Position numbers and translations under genes: made by a program
NCBI RefSeq assembly: GCF_036053395.1
Contig: NZ_CP107942.1
Location: forward strand, 5,546,501-5,610,500
From: Actinoplanes sp. NBC_00393
GTDB taxonomy: Bacteria > Actinomycetota > Actinomycetes > Mycobacteriales > Micromonosporaceae
DNA length: 64,000 nt
Direction: 5' to 3'
Notes under the pieces: generated by a model
Databases searched by the model: none
Told to the model about the DNA's origin: nothing
The model's input: only the letters and a program-made list of their open reading frames with translations
Part shown: positions 52,927 through 61,560 of the stretch, piece by piece
Layout of the letters: every line of letters begins with the position of its first letter
Position numbering within the stretch: position 1 is the first letter of the stretch

Positions 52927-54032
52927 CGCGGGCGGGCCGCTACTTCGTCCAGCACGCGGGCGAAGCGGCGGCCCGATTCGGCCCAGGTGAACCCTTGGGC
53001 GTACGCACGGGCGCCCGCACCCAGCTGCCGGCGCGTCCGGTCGTCGGTGAGCAGCCAGCGGGTCAGCCCGACGAAGTCGCGGGGGTCGTCGGCGAGCAGC
53101 CCGGTGCGGCCGTCGACGATGGCGTCGCGCACCCCGCCGGCTTCCCGGAAGGCGATCGTCGGCGTGCCGCGTGCCCCGGCCTCCAGGATGGTCAGCCCCC
53201 AGCCTTCCTTCAGGGACGGCACCAGCGCCACCCAGGCCGCGGCGAGCAGCCGGTGTTTGCACTGCTCACTGACGTATCCGGTGAACTCGGTGCGGTCCGC
53301 GACGCCGAGTTCGGCGGCGAGCCGCCGCAGCTCCGGCTCCCACCAGCCGCGCCCGGCGACGACCAGGCGGGCATCGGGCAGCGCCACGAGGGCACGCAGG
53401 GCATGTTCCACCCGCTTGTGCGGGACCAGCCTTCCCAGAACCACAAGACTTGGGTACGGCGTACGCGCGACAACCTCACCATGGACCGGGTTCACCCCGT
53501 TGCGCACGATCGTGATGCGCTCGGGGTCGACGCCGAGCCGGACCAGCTCCGACCGCGTCGCCTCGGAGACGGTCACATAGCGGCACCGCCGGTAGACCCG
53601 GGGCGCGACCCTCGACTCCAGCCACCAGCCCACCCGGCCGCGCCAGCCGGGCAGAACCACCGGCCACTGCTCCCGGTGCACGTGGTGGACCACCACGACG
53701 GTCGGGCAGGAGGCGTAGAGCGGCGACAGGAACGGCACCCCGTTGCAGACGTCCACGATCAGGTCGGGCCGCAGGCCACCGGTCAGGTACGCCCACAGCG
53801 CCCACAGGTAGACCGTGCGCCATCCGCCGCGCCGGAGCACGCGTACGCCGGAGGTGAGGATCTGCTCGCGCGGCGCCCCCGGGTACGCCGCGCAGAACAG
53901 CGTGACCCGGTAGCCGCGCGTGACCAGTTCGGCGGCGACCCGCTCGACGAAGACCTCGGAGCCGCCGCCGTCGGGGTTGCGGGTGTCTCTCCAGTTGAGG
54001 AACAGGACATGGCGCGACTCGGCGGCTGCCAC
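52911..54032 (-). CDS. GT4-family glycosyltransferase
   Basis: A 373-aa GT-B glycosyltransferase. The N-terminal part has NWRDTRNPDGGGSEVFVERVAAELV near residue 13; the donor-binding part has VVLGRLVPHKRVEHALRAL near 200 and SLKEGWGLTILEAGARGTPTIAF near 278 (E-x7-E motif). Nine bases separate it from the upstream DUF3068 gene, so the two are probably one operon behind a KstR-type site. The sugar and acceptor are unknown; a cell-envelope glycolipid is likely. Confidence 0.86.
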   Translation of the reverse strand: MAAAESRHVLFLNWRDTRNPDGGGSEVFVERVAAELVTRGYRVTLFCAAYPGAPREQILTSGVRVLRRGGWRTVYLWALWAYLTGGLRPDLIVDVCNGVPFLSPLYASCPTVVVVHHVHREQWPVVLPGWRGRVGWWLESRVAPRVYRRCRYVTVSEATRSELVRLGVDPERITIVRNGVNPVHGEVVARTPYPSLVVLGRLVPHKRVEHALRALVALPDARLVVAGRGWWEPELRRLAAELGVADRTEFTGYVSEQCKHRLLAAAWVALVPSLKEGWGLTILEAGARGTPTIAFREAGGVRDAIVDGRTGLLADDPRDFVGLTRWLLTDDRTRRQLGAGARAYAQGFTWAESGRRFARVLDEVAARPRQRVP

Positions 54033-54041
54033 GATGCGACC

Positions 54042-55082
54042 TCAGGCCTGTGCGCGGGTCGTCTCGGGCTCGGCCGCGTGCTGCGCGGCGGTCTGGCGTG
54101 GCTCCCGGTCCCGGCGGGCGATCAGGTATCCGAGGACGGCGAGGAGCAGCCCGGCGACGGCGAGCATGAGCGGCACCCACACGCCGAGCAGCATCAGCTG
54201 CGACCGGCCGTTGGCCGCCTCCTCGCCGACCTTGGCGAGGGTGGCCTCGTCGTAGCTGAGGTCGGCGTCGAAGATGACCACGGGCGAGCCGACGGCCGGC
54301 ACCAGCTCGCGGTGCTGCTGCTCGCGGTAGCCGACGATGGCGCCGGTCTTCGGCTCCACCCAGAGGGTGCGGGTCGCCACGTAGGTGACCGAGCCGGTGG
54401 TGGAACCGGGGGTGAGGTAGCCGAGCAGGGCGGCCAGTTCCTGCGGGTCCATGCTGATCACCTGCTGCGGGATCTGCTGCTGGAACCGGTAGGTGGGCAG
54501 GCCGTTGTACTCCAACTCGTCCTGGTACTCCATCGGCAGCGCCTCGTGCAGAGCCGAGTCCCAGTACAGGTAGGTCTGCTTCTGCGTGCCGAACGGGAAC
54601 AGGTAGAGCTGGCCCTCGAACTCGACGTTGCCGGGCGTGCAGGTGCTCTGCTCCGGGTCCTCGTTGTGGCACTGGCCGTCCCACGGGACCGCCGCGCCGC
54701 TCTGCCGGTCGAGGGCGACCCGGCTCTCCGACCGGTTGATCGCCTCACCGGTGTCGGACCGGTCGGTGGCGTGGTACACGTTCCAGATCAACGTGTCGCC
54801 CTCCAGGTCGCCGGTGAGATCGGCGGCGGCCTCGAAGTCGGGCTTGATGCCGGTGGTCGTGTGCAGCGGGCCGGTCTGCACGGTGAGCTGCGGCGAGCCC
54901 TCCGGTGACGTCTGGATCTGGGCGAACATCGCGTTGTCCGATGCGACGACCACGTCCGGCGGCACCAGGTCGAGTGGCACCTTTCGCTGGGAGGGAACGA
55001 TGATCCAGGCCAGCGCGCCCGCCAGGAGCAGGCAGAGCACGCCCAGCCCGAAGAGTGTGGCACCGGTTGTCCGCCGCTTCAT
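54042..55082 (-). CDS. DUF3068 (PorA-family-like) membrane protein
   Basis: A 346-aa protein with two membrane helices, residues ~8-28 (ATLFGLGVLCLLLAGALAWI) and ~288-314 (LMLLGVWVPLMLAVAGLLLAVLGYLI), and a large presumably extracellular beta-rich domain between them with one Cys pair (QCHNEDPEQSTC). This is the layout of DUF3068 proteins of mycolata and relatives, for which no firm function is known. It starts 16 bases from an exact KstR-type operator, so it should be induced with sterol catabolism. Confidence 0.85.
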   Translation of the reverse strand: MKRRTTGATLFGLGVLCLLLAGALAWIIVPSQRKVPLDLVPPDVVVASDNAMFAQIQTSPEGSPQLTVQTGPLHTTTGIKPDFEAAADLTGDLEGDTLIWNVYHATDRSDTGEAINRSESRVALDRQSGAAVPWDGQCHNEDPEQSTCTPGNVEFEGQLYLFPFGTQKQTYLYWDSALHEALPMEYQDELEYNGLPTYRFQQQIPQQVISMDPQELAALLGYLTPGSTTGSVTYVATRTLWVEPKTGAIVGYREQQHRELVPAVGSPVVIFDADLSYDEATLAKVGEEAANGRSQLMLLGVWVPLMLAVAGLLLAVLGYLIARRDREPRQTAAQHAAEPETTRAQA

Positions 55083-55098
55083 CGCGTCCTCCCCACAC

Positions 55099-55112
55099 TA
55101 GAACGCGTTACA
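55099..55112. promoter_or_regulatory. KstR-type operator of the DUF3068/glycosyltransferase operon
   Basis: TAGAACGCGTTACA matches all eight fixed positions. It lies 16 bases upstream of the DUF3068 start (minus strand) and 46 bases beyond the ipdF stop. Confidence 0.83.
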
Positions 55113-55158
55113 ATCTACTGGGCCGTAACATAGATGAAAACCCCTGAGTCAAATGACG

Positions 55159-55935
55159 CTACGGGTGCTGGCTGCTCACCGAGATGACCTCGCCGGTGAG
55201 GTACGACGCGTAGTCGCTGGCCAGGAACGCCACCACGGTCGCCACCTCCCACGGGTGCGCGGCCCGGCCGAACGCCTCCCGCCCGGCCAGGGCCGCCAGC
55301 TCGTCCTCGCTGATCACCTTGCTCAGGAACGGGTGCGCCGCCAGGCTCGGCGCGACCGCGTTGACCCGGATCCGGTGTGCCGCGACCTCCAGGGCGGTGC
55401 ACCGGGTGAACGCCATGACGCCGGCCTTCGCGGCCGCGTAGTGGGCCTGGCCGGCCTGGGCGCGCCAGCCGAGCACCGAGGCGTTGTTGACGACCGCTCC
55501 GCCGCCGCCCTGGGCGATCATGCAGCGCAGGGCCGCCCGGGTGCAGCGGAACGTGCCGGTCAGGGTCACGTCCAGGACCCGCGCCCACTCGTCGTCGGTC
55601 ATCTCGGTGACCGGGCGGTCGCCGCCCAGACCGGCGTTGTTGACCAGGACGTCGAGCCGGCCGTACCGGTCGCAGGCGCCGTCGATCAGCCGCTGGACGC
55701 CGGTCTCGTCGGTGACGTCGCAGGGGATCGCCCAGACCCGGGCCGGGTAGGCGTCGGAGAGGCGGTCGCGGATGTCGCCGAGACGCCGTTCGTGACTGTC
55801 GCCGAGGACGACCCGGGCGCCCTCGGCGAGGCAGCGGCGGGCCACCGCGGAGCCGATCCCGGCGCCCGCCGCGGCGGTGACCACCACGACCTTGCCGGCC
55901 AGCAGGCCCCGGCCGGCGGGTGGCTGCGGGATCAT
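55159..55935 (-). CDS. ipdF: IpdF, C/D-ring hydroxy-HIP-CoA dehydrogenase
   Basis: A 258-aa SDR nearly identical in layout to IpdF (Rv3559c). N-terminus GRGLLAGKVVVVTAAAGAGIG at about 8-28, NNAGLGGDRPVTEMTDDEW near 97, VVNNASVLGWRAQAGQAHYAAAKAG, and C-terminus LTGEVISVSSQHP. It oxidises 5-hydroxy-HIP-CoA. The ATG overlaps the fadE30 stop (ATGA), matching the Rv3559c-Rv3560c pair. Confidence 0.93.
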   Translation of the reverse strand: MIPQPPAGRGLLAGKVVVVTAAAGAGIGSAVARRCLAEGARVVLGDSHERRLGDIRDRLSDAYPARVWAIPCDVTDETGVQRLIDGACDRYGRLDVLVNNAGLGGDRPVTEMTDDEWARVLDVTLTGTFRCTRAALRCMIAQGGGGAVVNNASVLGWRAQAGQAHYAAAKAGVMAFTRCTALEVAAHRIRVNAVAPSLAAHPFLSKVISEDELAALAGREAFGRAAHPWEVATVVAFLASDYASYLTGEVISVSSQHP

Positions 55936-57083
55936 CGCCGCCCTTGGCGGGGCAGACCCAGCACGCGTTCGGCGACGATGCCGCGCTGGATCTCGTTGGA
56001 GCCGCCGTAGATGGTGTCGGCCCGGCTGAACAGGAAGTGCCGGTGCCAGCGGCCGGTCTCGTCGTCGGTGGCGCCGCCCTCGGCGAGGACGTCCATGGCC
56101 AGCTCGCCGAGGCCCTGCCGCCAGCGGGTCCAGAGCAGCTTGACGATCGACGGGTTGCCGGGTGGCGGCTGCGGCGCGGACAGGCTGCGCAGGGTGTGCG
56201 AGCGCAGCACGGTGAGGTCGATCCAGGCGCGGGTCAGCCGCTCCCGCAGGGCCGGGTCGGCCGTCGCGCCGGTGCGCCGGGCCAGCGCCACCAGGTCGTC
56301 GAGGTCGCGCTGGAAGCCGATCTGCTGGCCGACGGTGGCGGCGCCGCGCTCGTAGGCGAGGGTGGCCATGGCCACCTTCCAACCGTCGCCGGGGCGGCCG
56401 ACGACCAGGCCGGCCTCGGTGCGGGCCTCGTCGAAGAAGACCTCGTTGAACTCGCTGTCGCCGGTGAGCTGCCGGATCGGGTGGACCGTGACGCCCGGCT
56501 GGCGCATGGGCACCAGCAGGTAGGAGAGGCCGCGGTGGCGCGGGGCGCCGTCCGGGACCGATTCGGTACGCGCGAGCACGAAACACCAGTCGGCGACGTG
56601 GGCGAGCGACGTCCACACCTTCTGCCCGGTGAGCACCCAGGAGTCGCCGTCGAGCCGGGCCCTCGTGGTGACGCCGGCCAGGTCGGAGCCGGCACCGGGC
56701 TCGGAATAGCCCTGGCACCACAGCTCGTCGACGGCGGCGAGAGCGGGCAGGAAACGGCGCTGCTGCTCGGGCGTGCCGTGGTCCATCAGCGTGGGGCCGA
56801 CCATCGTGGTGCCGATGTGGTCGACACGGCTGGGGGCGGCGGCTTTCGCGTACTCCTCATGGAAGATCACTTGCTGGTTGAGGGACGCGCCGCGCCCACC
56901 GTGCGCCACCGGCCATCCCAGCGTGGTCCAGCCGGCGGCGGCCAGCCGCCGGGCGAAGGCCAGGCGTTGCGGGAAGGCCTCGTTCTCCCGGCCGGGGCCG
57001 CCGGCGCCGCGCACCTCGTCGGTGAGGTTGGCGGCCAGCCAGTCCCTGATCTCCCGCCGGAAACCCTCGTCGTCGGAGAGCAC
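55932..57083 (-). CDS. fadE30: FadE30, HIP-CoA dehydrogenase
   Basis: A 383-aa acyl-CoA dehydrogenase that oxidises the propionyl side chain of HIP-CoA. FAD/substrate motifs: CQGYSEPGAGSDLAGVTTRA near residue 121, GQKVWTSLAHVADWCFVLART near 150, and IYGGSNEIQRGIVAERVLGLP at the end. GTG 57083 is preferred because GGGAGGT lies seven bases upstream; earlier GTGs at 57092 and 57116 overlap that ribosome site or the promoter. Divergent fadD3 is as in Rv3560c/Rv3561c, though those are co-directional. Confidence 0.9.
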   Translation of the reverse strand: MLSDDEGFRREIRDWLAANLTDEVRGAGGPGRENEAFPQRLAFARRLAAAGWTTLGWPVAHGGRGASLNQQVIFHEEYAKAAAPSRVDHIGTTMVGPTLMDHGTPEQQRRFLPALAAVDELWCQGYSEPGAGSDLAGVTTRARLDGDSWVLTGQKVWTSLAHVADWCFVLARTESVPDGAPRHRGLSYLLVPMRQPGVTVHPIRQLTGDSEFNEVFFDEARTEAGLVVGRPGDGWKVAMATLAYERGAATVGQQIGFQRDLDDLVALARRTGATADPALRERLTRAWIDLTVLRSHTLRSLSAPQPPPGNPSIVKLLWTRWRQGLGELAMDVLAEGGATDDETGRWHRHFLFSRADTIYGGSNEIQRGIVAERVLGLPRQGRR

Positions 57084-57123
57084 TGGCGTCACCTCCCGGA
57101 GCGCGCGTAGGCTCACCCTACCG

Positions 57124-57137
57124 ACCAAGCACTTGCT
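57124..57137. promoter_or_regulatory. KstR2-type operator between fadE30 and fadD3
   Basis: ACCAAGCACTTGCT fits AnCAAGnnCTTGnT at all ten fixed positions. It lies 25 bases before fadD3 and 40 before fadE30 and should control both. Confidence 0.88.
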
Positions 57138-57162
57138 TGGTAAACCAGCTCAGGAGGCCCGG

Positions 57163-58722
57163 ATGGAATCGACCATCCCGGCGGCGGTGGCGGAGGCGGC
57201 GCAGCGGTTCGGTACGGCGGACGCGCTGGTGGAGCCGGGTGTGGGGCGGTGGACCTTCGCCGATCTGCAAGCCGAAGTCCGCACTGTGGCCAGGGCGTTC
57301 ATCGCGGCCGGCATCAACCCGGGCGACCGGGTGGCCGTGTGGGCGCCGAACACCGCGCACTGGATGCTGGCGGCGCTCGGCGCGAGCTCCGCGGGAGCGA
57401 CGCTGGTGCCGGTCAACACGCGCTACACCGCGATCGAGGCCGCCGACGTGATCAACCGGAGCGGGGCGCGGGCCCTGGTGATCACCCAGCCGTTCCTCGG
57501 CGTGGATCGCTTGGCGGCGCTGCGGGCGACGGGCGAAACGCTGCCGCCGCTGGTCGTGACGCTGCCGGCTCCGCCCGGCACACAGGCTCCGGCGGCCGGC
57601 GGAGCTGACGGCACACTGGACTTCGCAGCCTTCCTCGGGCGGGCGGACGAGGTGCCGGCCGAGGATGCCGAGGCCCGCGCGGCCGCGGTCTCCCCCGACG
57701 ACGTCAGCGACATCCTCTTCACGTCCGGGACCACCGGGCGCAGCAAAGGGGCGATGAGCGCCCACCGGCAGACGCTCGGCGCCGCCGAAGCCTGGGCGGA
57801 GATCGCCGCGCTCTCCCCCGAGGACCGCTATCTGGTGGTCAACCCGTTCTTCCACAGCTTCGGGCTGAAGGCCGGCATCCTCGCCTGCCTGCGCAGCGGC
57901 GCGACCGTGGTGCCGCTGCCGGTGTTCGACGTGCGGCGGGCCCTCGAGGTGATCGCCGCCGAGCGGATCACGGTGCTGCCCGGGGCGCCGACGCTCTATC
58001 TCGGACTGCTCGACCATCACGCGCGGGACGCGTACGACCTGTCGTCGCTGCGGCTCGCGGTCACCGGTGCGGCGACCGTGCCGGCCGCGCTGATCGAGCG
58101 GATCCGCGAGGAGCTGGGATTCAGCACGGTGCTGACGGCGTACGGGCTGACCGAGGCCGTGGTCGCGACGATGTGCCGGCCCGGCGACGACGTGCACACC
58201 GTGGCGAACACCAGCGGGCGGGCGGCCGGCGGCATGGAGATCCGGATCGCCGAGTCGGACGGCGAAGTCCTGCTGCGCGGGCCGAACGTGATGCTCGGTT
58301 ACCTGGACGACCCGGAGGCCACAGCCGAAGCCGTCGACACCGACGGGTGGCTGCACACCGGGGACGTCGGCCGGCTCGACGAGCACGGCAATCTGACGAT
58401 CACCGACCGGCTCAAGGACATGTACATCTGCGGCGGCTTCAACGTGTACCCGGCCGAGGTGGAGCGGGTGCTCGCCGAGATGAAAGGCGTGTCCGAGGCC
58501 GCGGTGCTGGGCGTACCGGACAGGCGGCTCGGCGAGGTCGGCCGCGCCTACGTGGTGCCACGCCCCGGAGTCGGCGTCTCGGTGATCGAGGTGATCAATC
58601 ACTGCCGGACCCGGCTGGCCGGCTACAAGGTGCCGCGCAGCGTGGTGATGCGCCGCGAGCTGCCGCACAACGCCTCCGGCAAGGTCGTGAAGTACCAGCT
58701 GCGCCAGGAGCCGGTGCTGTGA
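57163..58722 (+). CDS. fadD3: FadD3, HIP-CoA ligase
   Basis: A 519-aa AMP-forming ligase that activates HIP, the product left after A/B-ring removal; HIP-CoA is also the KstR2 inducer. P-loop ILFTSGTTGRSKGAMSAHRQ near residue 185, YGLTEAVVATMC near 327, GDVGRLDEHGNLTITDR near 405, and the C-terminal lysine in LPHNASGKVVKYQLR. Ribosome site AGGAGG lies eight bases before ATG 57163. First gene of a plus-strand five-gene operon. Confidence 0.93.
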   Translation: MESTIPAAVAEAAQRFGTADALVEPGVGRWTFADLQAEVRTVARAFIAAGINPGDRVAVWAPNTAHWMLAALGASSAGATLVPVNTRYTAIEAADVINRSGARALVITQPFLGVDRLAALRATGETLPPLVVTLPAPPGTQAPAAGGADGTLDFAAFLGRADEVPAEDAEARAAAVSPDDVSDILFTSGTTGRSKGAMSAHRQTLGAAEAWAEIAALSPEDRYLVVNPFFHSFGLKAGILACLRSGATVVPLPVFDVRRALEVIAAERITVLPGAPTLYLGLLDHHARDAYDLSSLRLAVTGAATVPAALIERIREELGFSTVLTAYGLTEAVVATMCRPGDDVHTVANTSGRAAGGMEIRIAESDGEVLLRGPNVMLGYLDDPEATAEAVDTDGWLHTGDVGRLDEHGNLTITDRLKDMYICGGFNVYPAEVERVLAEMKGVSEAAVLGVPDRRLGEVGRAYVVPRPGVGVSVIEVINHCRTRLAGYKVPRSVVMRRELPHNASGKVVKYQLRQEPVL

Positions 58723-59555
58723 CCGACGTGGTGCTCTACCAGCGGCGCGGGCCGGTCGCGCTGGTCACGATGAACCGGCCGCGGTATCGCAACGCGCAGA
58801 ACTCGGCGATGACGTACGCGCTGGACGACGCGTTCGCCCGGGCCGTCGACGACCCGGAGGTGGCGGTGATCGTGCTCGCCGGGGCGGGCGAGCACTTCTC
58901 CGCCGGGCACGACATCGGCACCCCAGAACGGGATGCGGACACCGAGTTCCCCCGCCGGGCCGGGCAGTGGTGGACGCACGCCGACCGGGACGGCGCGGAC
59001 CGCCGGTATGCCCGGGAGATGGAGGTCTACCTCGGGATGTGCCGTCGGTGGCGGGACATCCCGAAGCCGACCGTCGCCATGGTGCAGGGCGCGTGCATCG
59101 CGGGCGGGCTGATGCTGGCCTGGGTGTGCGACCTGATCGTGGCCGCCGAGGACGCGTTCTTCGCCGATCCGGTGGTGCGGATGGGGATCCCGGGGGTCGA
59201 GTACTTCGCCCATCCCTGGGTGCTGGGGCCGCGGATCGCCAAGGAGGTTCTGTTCACCGGGGAGCGGTTCGGGGCTCGTCGGGCGTACGAAATCGGGATG
59301 GTGAACCGCGTGGTGCCGCGAGCGGACCTGGAGACCGCGACCCTCGCCCTGGCCGGGAAGATCGCCGGTATGCCGGCGTTCGGGCTGGCGCTCACGAAGC
59401 GTGCGGTCAACCAGTGCGAGGACCAGATGGGGATGCGCGCCGGCATGGAGGCGGTGTTCGGGCTGCACCACCTCGCGCATGCGCACAATGCCGAGGTCAG
59501 CGCGGATTCCCTCGCTGGGATGGATGCCGCCGCCATGAAGAAGGCCGCGCAGTGA
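58719..59555 (+). CDS. enoyl-CoA hydratase of the FadD3 operon
   Basis: A 278-aa crotonase-fold protein. Oxyanion region GEHFSAGHDIGTPE near residue 60 and VQGACIAGGLMLAWVCDLIVA near 124 are clear; FFADPVVRMGIPGVEYFAHPW replaces the common catalytic Glu positions, so the reaction may be hydratase, isomerase or other. It overlaps fadD3 (GTGA) and fadE31. No counterpart in the Rv3561c-Rv3564 run comes to mind, so its step in HIP degradation is uncertain. Confidence 0.83.
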   Translation: MTDVVLYQRRGPVALVTMNRPRYRNAQNSAMTYALDDAFARAVDDPEVAVIVLAGAGEHFSAGHDIGTPERDADTEFPRRAGQWWTHADRDGADRRYAREMEVYLGMCRRWRDIPKPTVAMVQGACIAGGLMLAWVCDLIVAAEDAFFADPVVRMGIPGVEYFAHPWVLGPRIAKEVLFTGERFGARRAYEIGMVNRVVPRADLETATLALAGKIAGMPAFGLALTKRAVNQCEDQMGMRAGMEAVFGLHHLAHAHNAEVSADSLAGMDAAAMKKAAQ

Positions 59556-60634
59556 ACCTGAACCTCGACGCGGAGGCGATTGCGTTCCGTGACGAGGTGC
59601 GGGAGTGGTTGGCCGCGAATGTCCCCTTTGCGGAGGAGACCGCGGGTCGCGCTTGGGAGCGGCGTCTGGCGGAGGCCGGGCTGGCTGCGGTGTCGTGGCC
59701 GGTCGAGTACGGCGGACGGGCCGCTCCCCCGCTGCACGCCGTGCTGTTCGACGAGGAGTACCACGCGGCCGGAGCACCGACCCGAATCGGTCAGAACGGG
59801 TTGTTCCTGCTGGCGCCGACACTGCTCGCGCACGGCACGCCCGAGCAGTGCGCCCGCGTGCTGCCGCCGATGGCCCGGGGTGACCAGGTGTGGGCGCAGG
59901 CCTGGTCGGAACCGGACGCCGGCAGCGACCTCGCGGCCATCAGATCCCGCGCGGCACGCACCGGCGGCGGCTGGCTGCTGTCCGGGCAGAAGACGTGGAG
60001 TTCGCGGGCGGTGATCGCGGACCGGGCGTTCGGGCTGTTCCGCAGCGACCCGTCGGCGGCCCGGCATCGTGGGCTGACCTACCTGATGTTCGACCTGCGG
60101 GCGGCCGGTGTGACGGTCCGGCCGATCCGGCAGCTGGACGGCTCGGCCGGGTTCGCGGAGATCTTCCTGGACGACGTGTTCGTGCCCGACGCGGACGTGA
60201 TCGGCACGCCCGGGGACGGGTGGCGGGTGGCGATGAGCACCGCCGGGCACGAGCGGGGGCTGTCGCTGCGCGGGCCGGGCCGGTTCACGGCGGCGGCGTC
60301 GCGGCTGGTGGAGCTCTGGGTGTCCGATCCTGATCCGGCGCTGCGGGACCGGGTGGTGGATGCCTGGATCGGCGCCCGGGCGTACCGGATGCAGGCGTAC
60401 GCCGCGCTGGACACGGCCGTGCCGCCGAGCGCGACCAAGCTGTTCTGGTCCGAACTGGATCTGGCCCTGCATGAGACGGCGCTGGACGTGCTCGGGGCGC
60501 GCGCCGAGATCGATCCGGCCTGGTCCGCGGGATATCTGTTCGCGCTGGCCGGGCCGATCTACGCGGGCACCAACGAGATCCAGCGGGACATCCTCGCGCA
60601 GCGGGTGCTCGGCCTGCCGAGAGATCCGCGATGA
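59552..60634 (+). CDS. fadE31: acyl-CoA dehydrogenase FadE31
   Basis: A 360-aa ACAD. FAD motifs QAWSEPDAGSDLAAIRSRAAR near residue 114, GQKTWSSRAVIADRAFGLF, and IYAGTNEIQRDILAQRVLGLP at the end. Place after fadD3 and before two shorter ACAD genes fits FadE31 (Rv3562), which works with FadE32 as a heteromer in C/D-ring breakdown. GTG start overlaps the hydratase stop. Confidence 0.88.
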   Translation: MNLNLDAEAIAFRDEVREWLAANVPFAEETAGRAWERRLAEAGLAAVSWPVEYGGRAAPPLHAVLFDEEYHAAGAPTRIGQNGLFLLAPTLLAHGTPEQCARVLPPMARGDQVWAQAWSEPDAGSDLAAIRSRAARTGGGWLLSGQKTWSSRAVIADRAFGLFRSDPSAARHRGLTYLMFDLRAAGVTVRPIRQLDGSAGFAEIFLDDVFVPDADVIGTPGDGWRVAMSTAGHERGLSLRGPGRFTAAASRLVELWVSDPDPALRDRVVDAWIGARAYRMQAYAALDTAVPPSATKLFWSELDLALHETALDVLGARAEIDPAWSAGYLFALAGPIYAGTNEIQRDILAQRVLGLPRDPR

Positions 60635-61560
60635 GGCTCGCCCCGTCGGCCGAGCAGGCCGATCTCGCCGATGCGGTGCACTCGCTGCTGAATTCCGCCA
60701 CGACGTGGCCGGGCCTCGCCTCACTCGGCGTGACCGGGCTGGTGGTTCCGGAGCGGTGGGGTGGGCTCGGCGGGACGGTGGCCGACCTGGTGGTGGTCGC
60801 CGAGGAACTGGGGCATCACGCGATGCCGGGGCCGGTCACCGAGTCGATCGCGGCGGTTCCGGTGCTGCTGGCGGGCATCGGTTCGGAGGAGGTGGCCGGG
60901 AAATGGCTGCCGGAGCTCGCGGCCGGGCGGGCGGTCGCGACGATGGCGGCGCCACCGTGGTTGCCGTTCGCTGTCGACGCGGAGACGGCTGACCTGGTGT
61001 TGTTCGCGGCGTCGGGCACTGTTCGGTGGGGAGTGGCCGGGGCGGCGTACCCCTCGATCGATGCGACCCGGCGGCTTGCTGAGGTCTCGCCCGCCGGGAT
61101 GATCGCTTCCGGCGCCGACGGCGCCATCGCGCAGGCGATGAACGTGGGCGCGCTGGTCTGCGCGGCCCAACTGTTGGGCGCGGGGCGGGCTCTCCTGGAG
61201 AAATCCGTGGCGTACGCGGGACAGCGCACCCAGTTCGGCCGGCCCATCGGGTCGTTCCAGGCCGTGCAGCACCGGCTCGCGGACGTGGCTGTGGGGTTGG
61301 AGTTCGCGCGTCCATTGCTCTACGCGGCCGCAGCATCTGCTCAAGACCTTGATGTGTCGGCGGCGAAGGTCGCGTGCGGGGAGGCGGCGCACCGGGCGGC
61401 GCGGGCGGCGCTGCAGGTGCACGGCGCGATCGGCTACACGCAGGAGCACGGTTTGGGCCGGTGGCTGACCCGGGTGCGGGCGCTGACGCTCGCCTGGGGC
61501 ACTCCGTCACAGCATCGGGCCCGGGTGATGACGGAACTGGCGAAGGAGGCACAGCCATGA
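60631..61560 (+). CDS. fadE32: acyl-CoA dehydrogenase FadE32 (partner subunit)
   Basis: A 309-aa ACAD of the short partner type. GVTGLVVPERWGGLGGTVAD near residue 33, GQRTQFGRPIGSFQAVQHRLAD near 195, QVHGAIGYTQEHGLGRWLTR near 262. It overlaps fadE31 by four bases, fitting FadE31-FadE32 heteromer formation. Confidence 0.88.
   Translation: MRLAPSAEQADLADAVHSLLNSATTWPGLASLGVTGLVVPERWGGLGGTVADLVVVAEELGHHAMPGPVTESIAAVPVLLAGIGSEEVAGKWLPELAAGRAVATMAAPPWLPFAVDAETADLVLFAASGTVRWGVAGAAYPSIDATRRLAEVSPAGMIASGADGAIAQAMNVGALVCAAQLLGAGRALLEKSVAYAGQRTQFGRPIGSFQAVQHRLADVAVGLEFARPLLYAAAASAQDLDVSAAKVACGEAAHRAARAALQVHGAIGYTQEHGLGRWLTRVRALTLAWGTPSQHRARVMTELAKEAQP

Noticed and set aside
55936..56721. Extension of the ipdF frame upstream to 56721
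   Set aside because: This runs opposite-frame through fadE30 and yields an Arg/Gly-rich shadow; the ATG at 55935 overlaps the fadE30 stop and matches IpdF.
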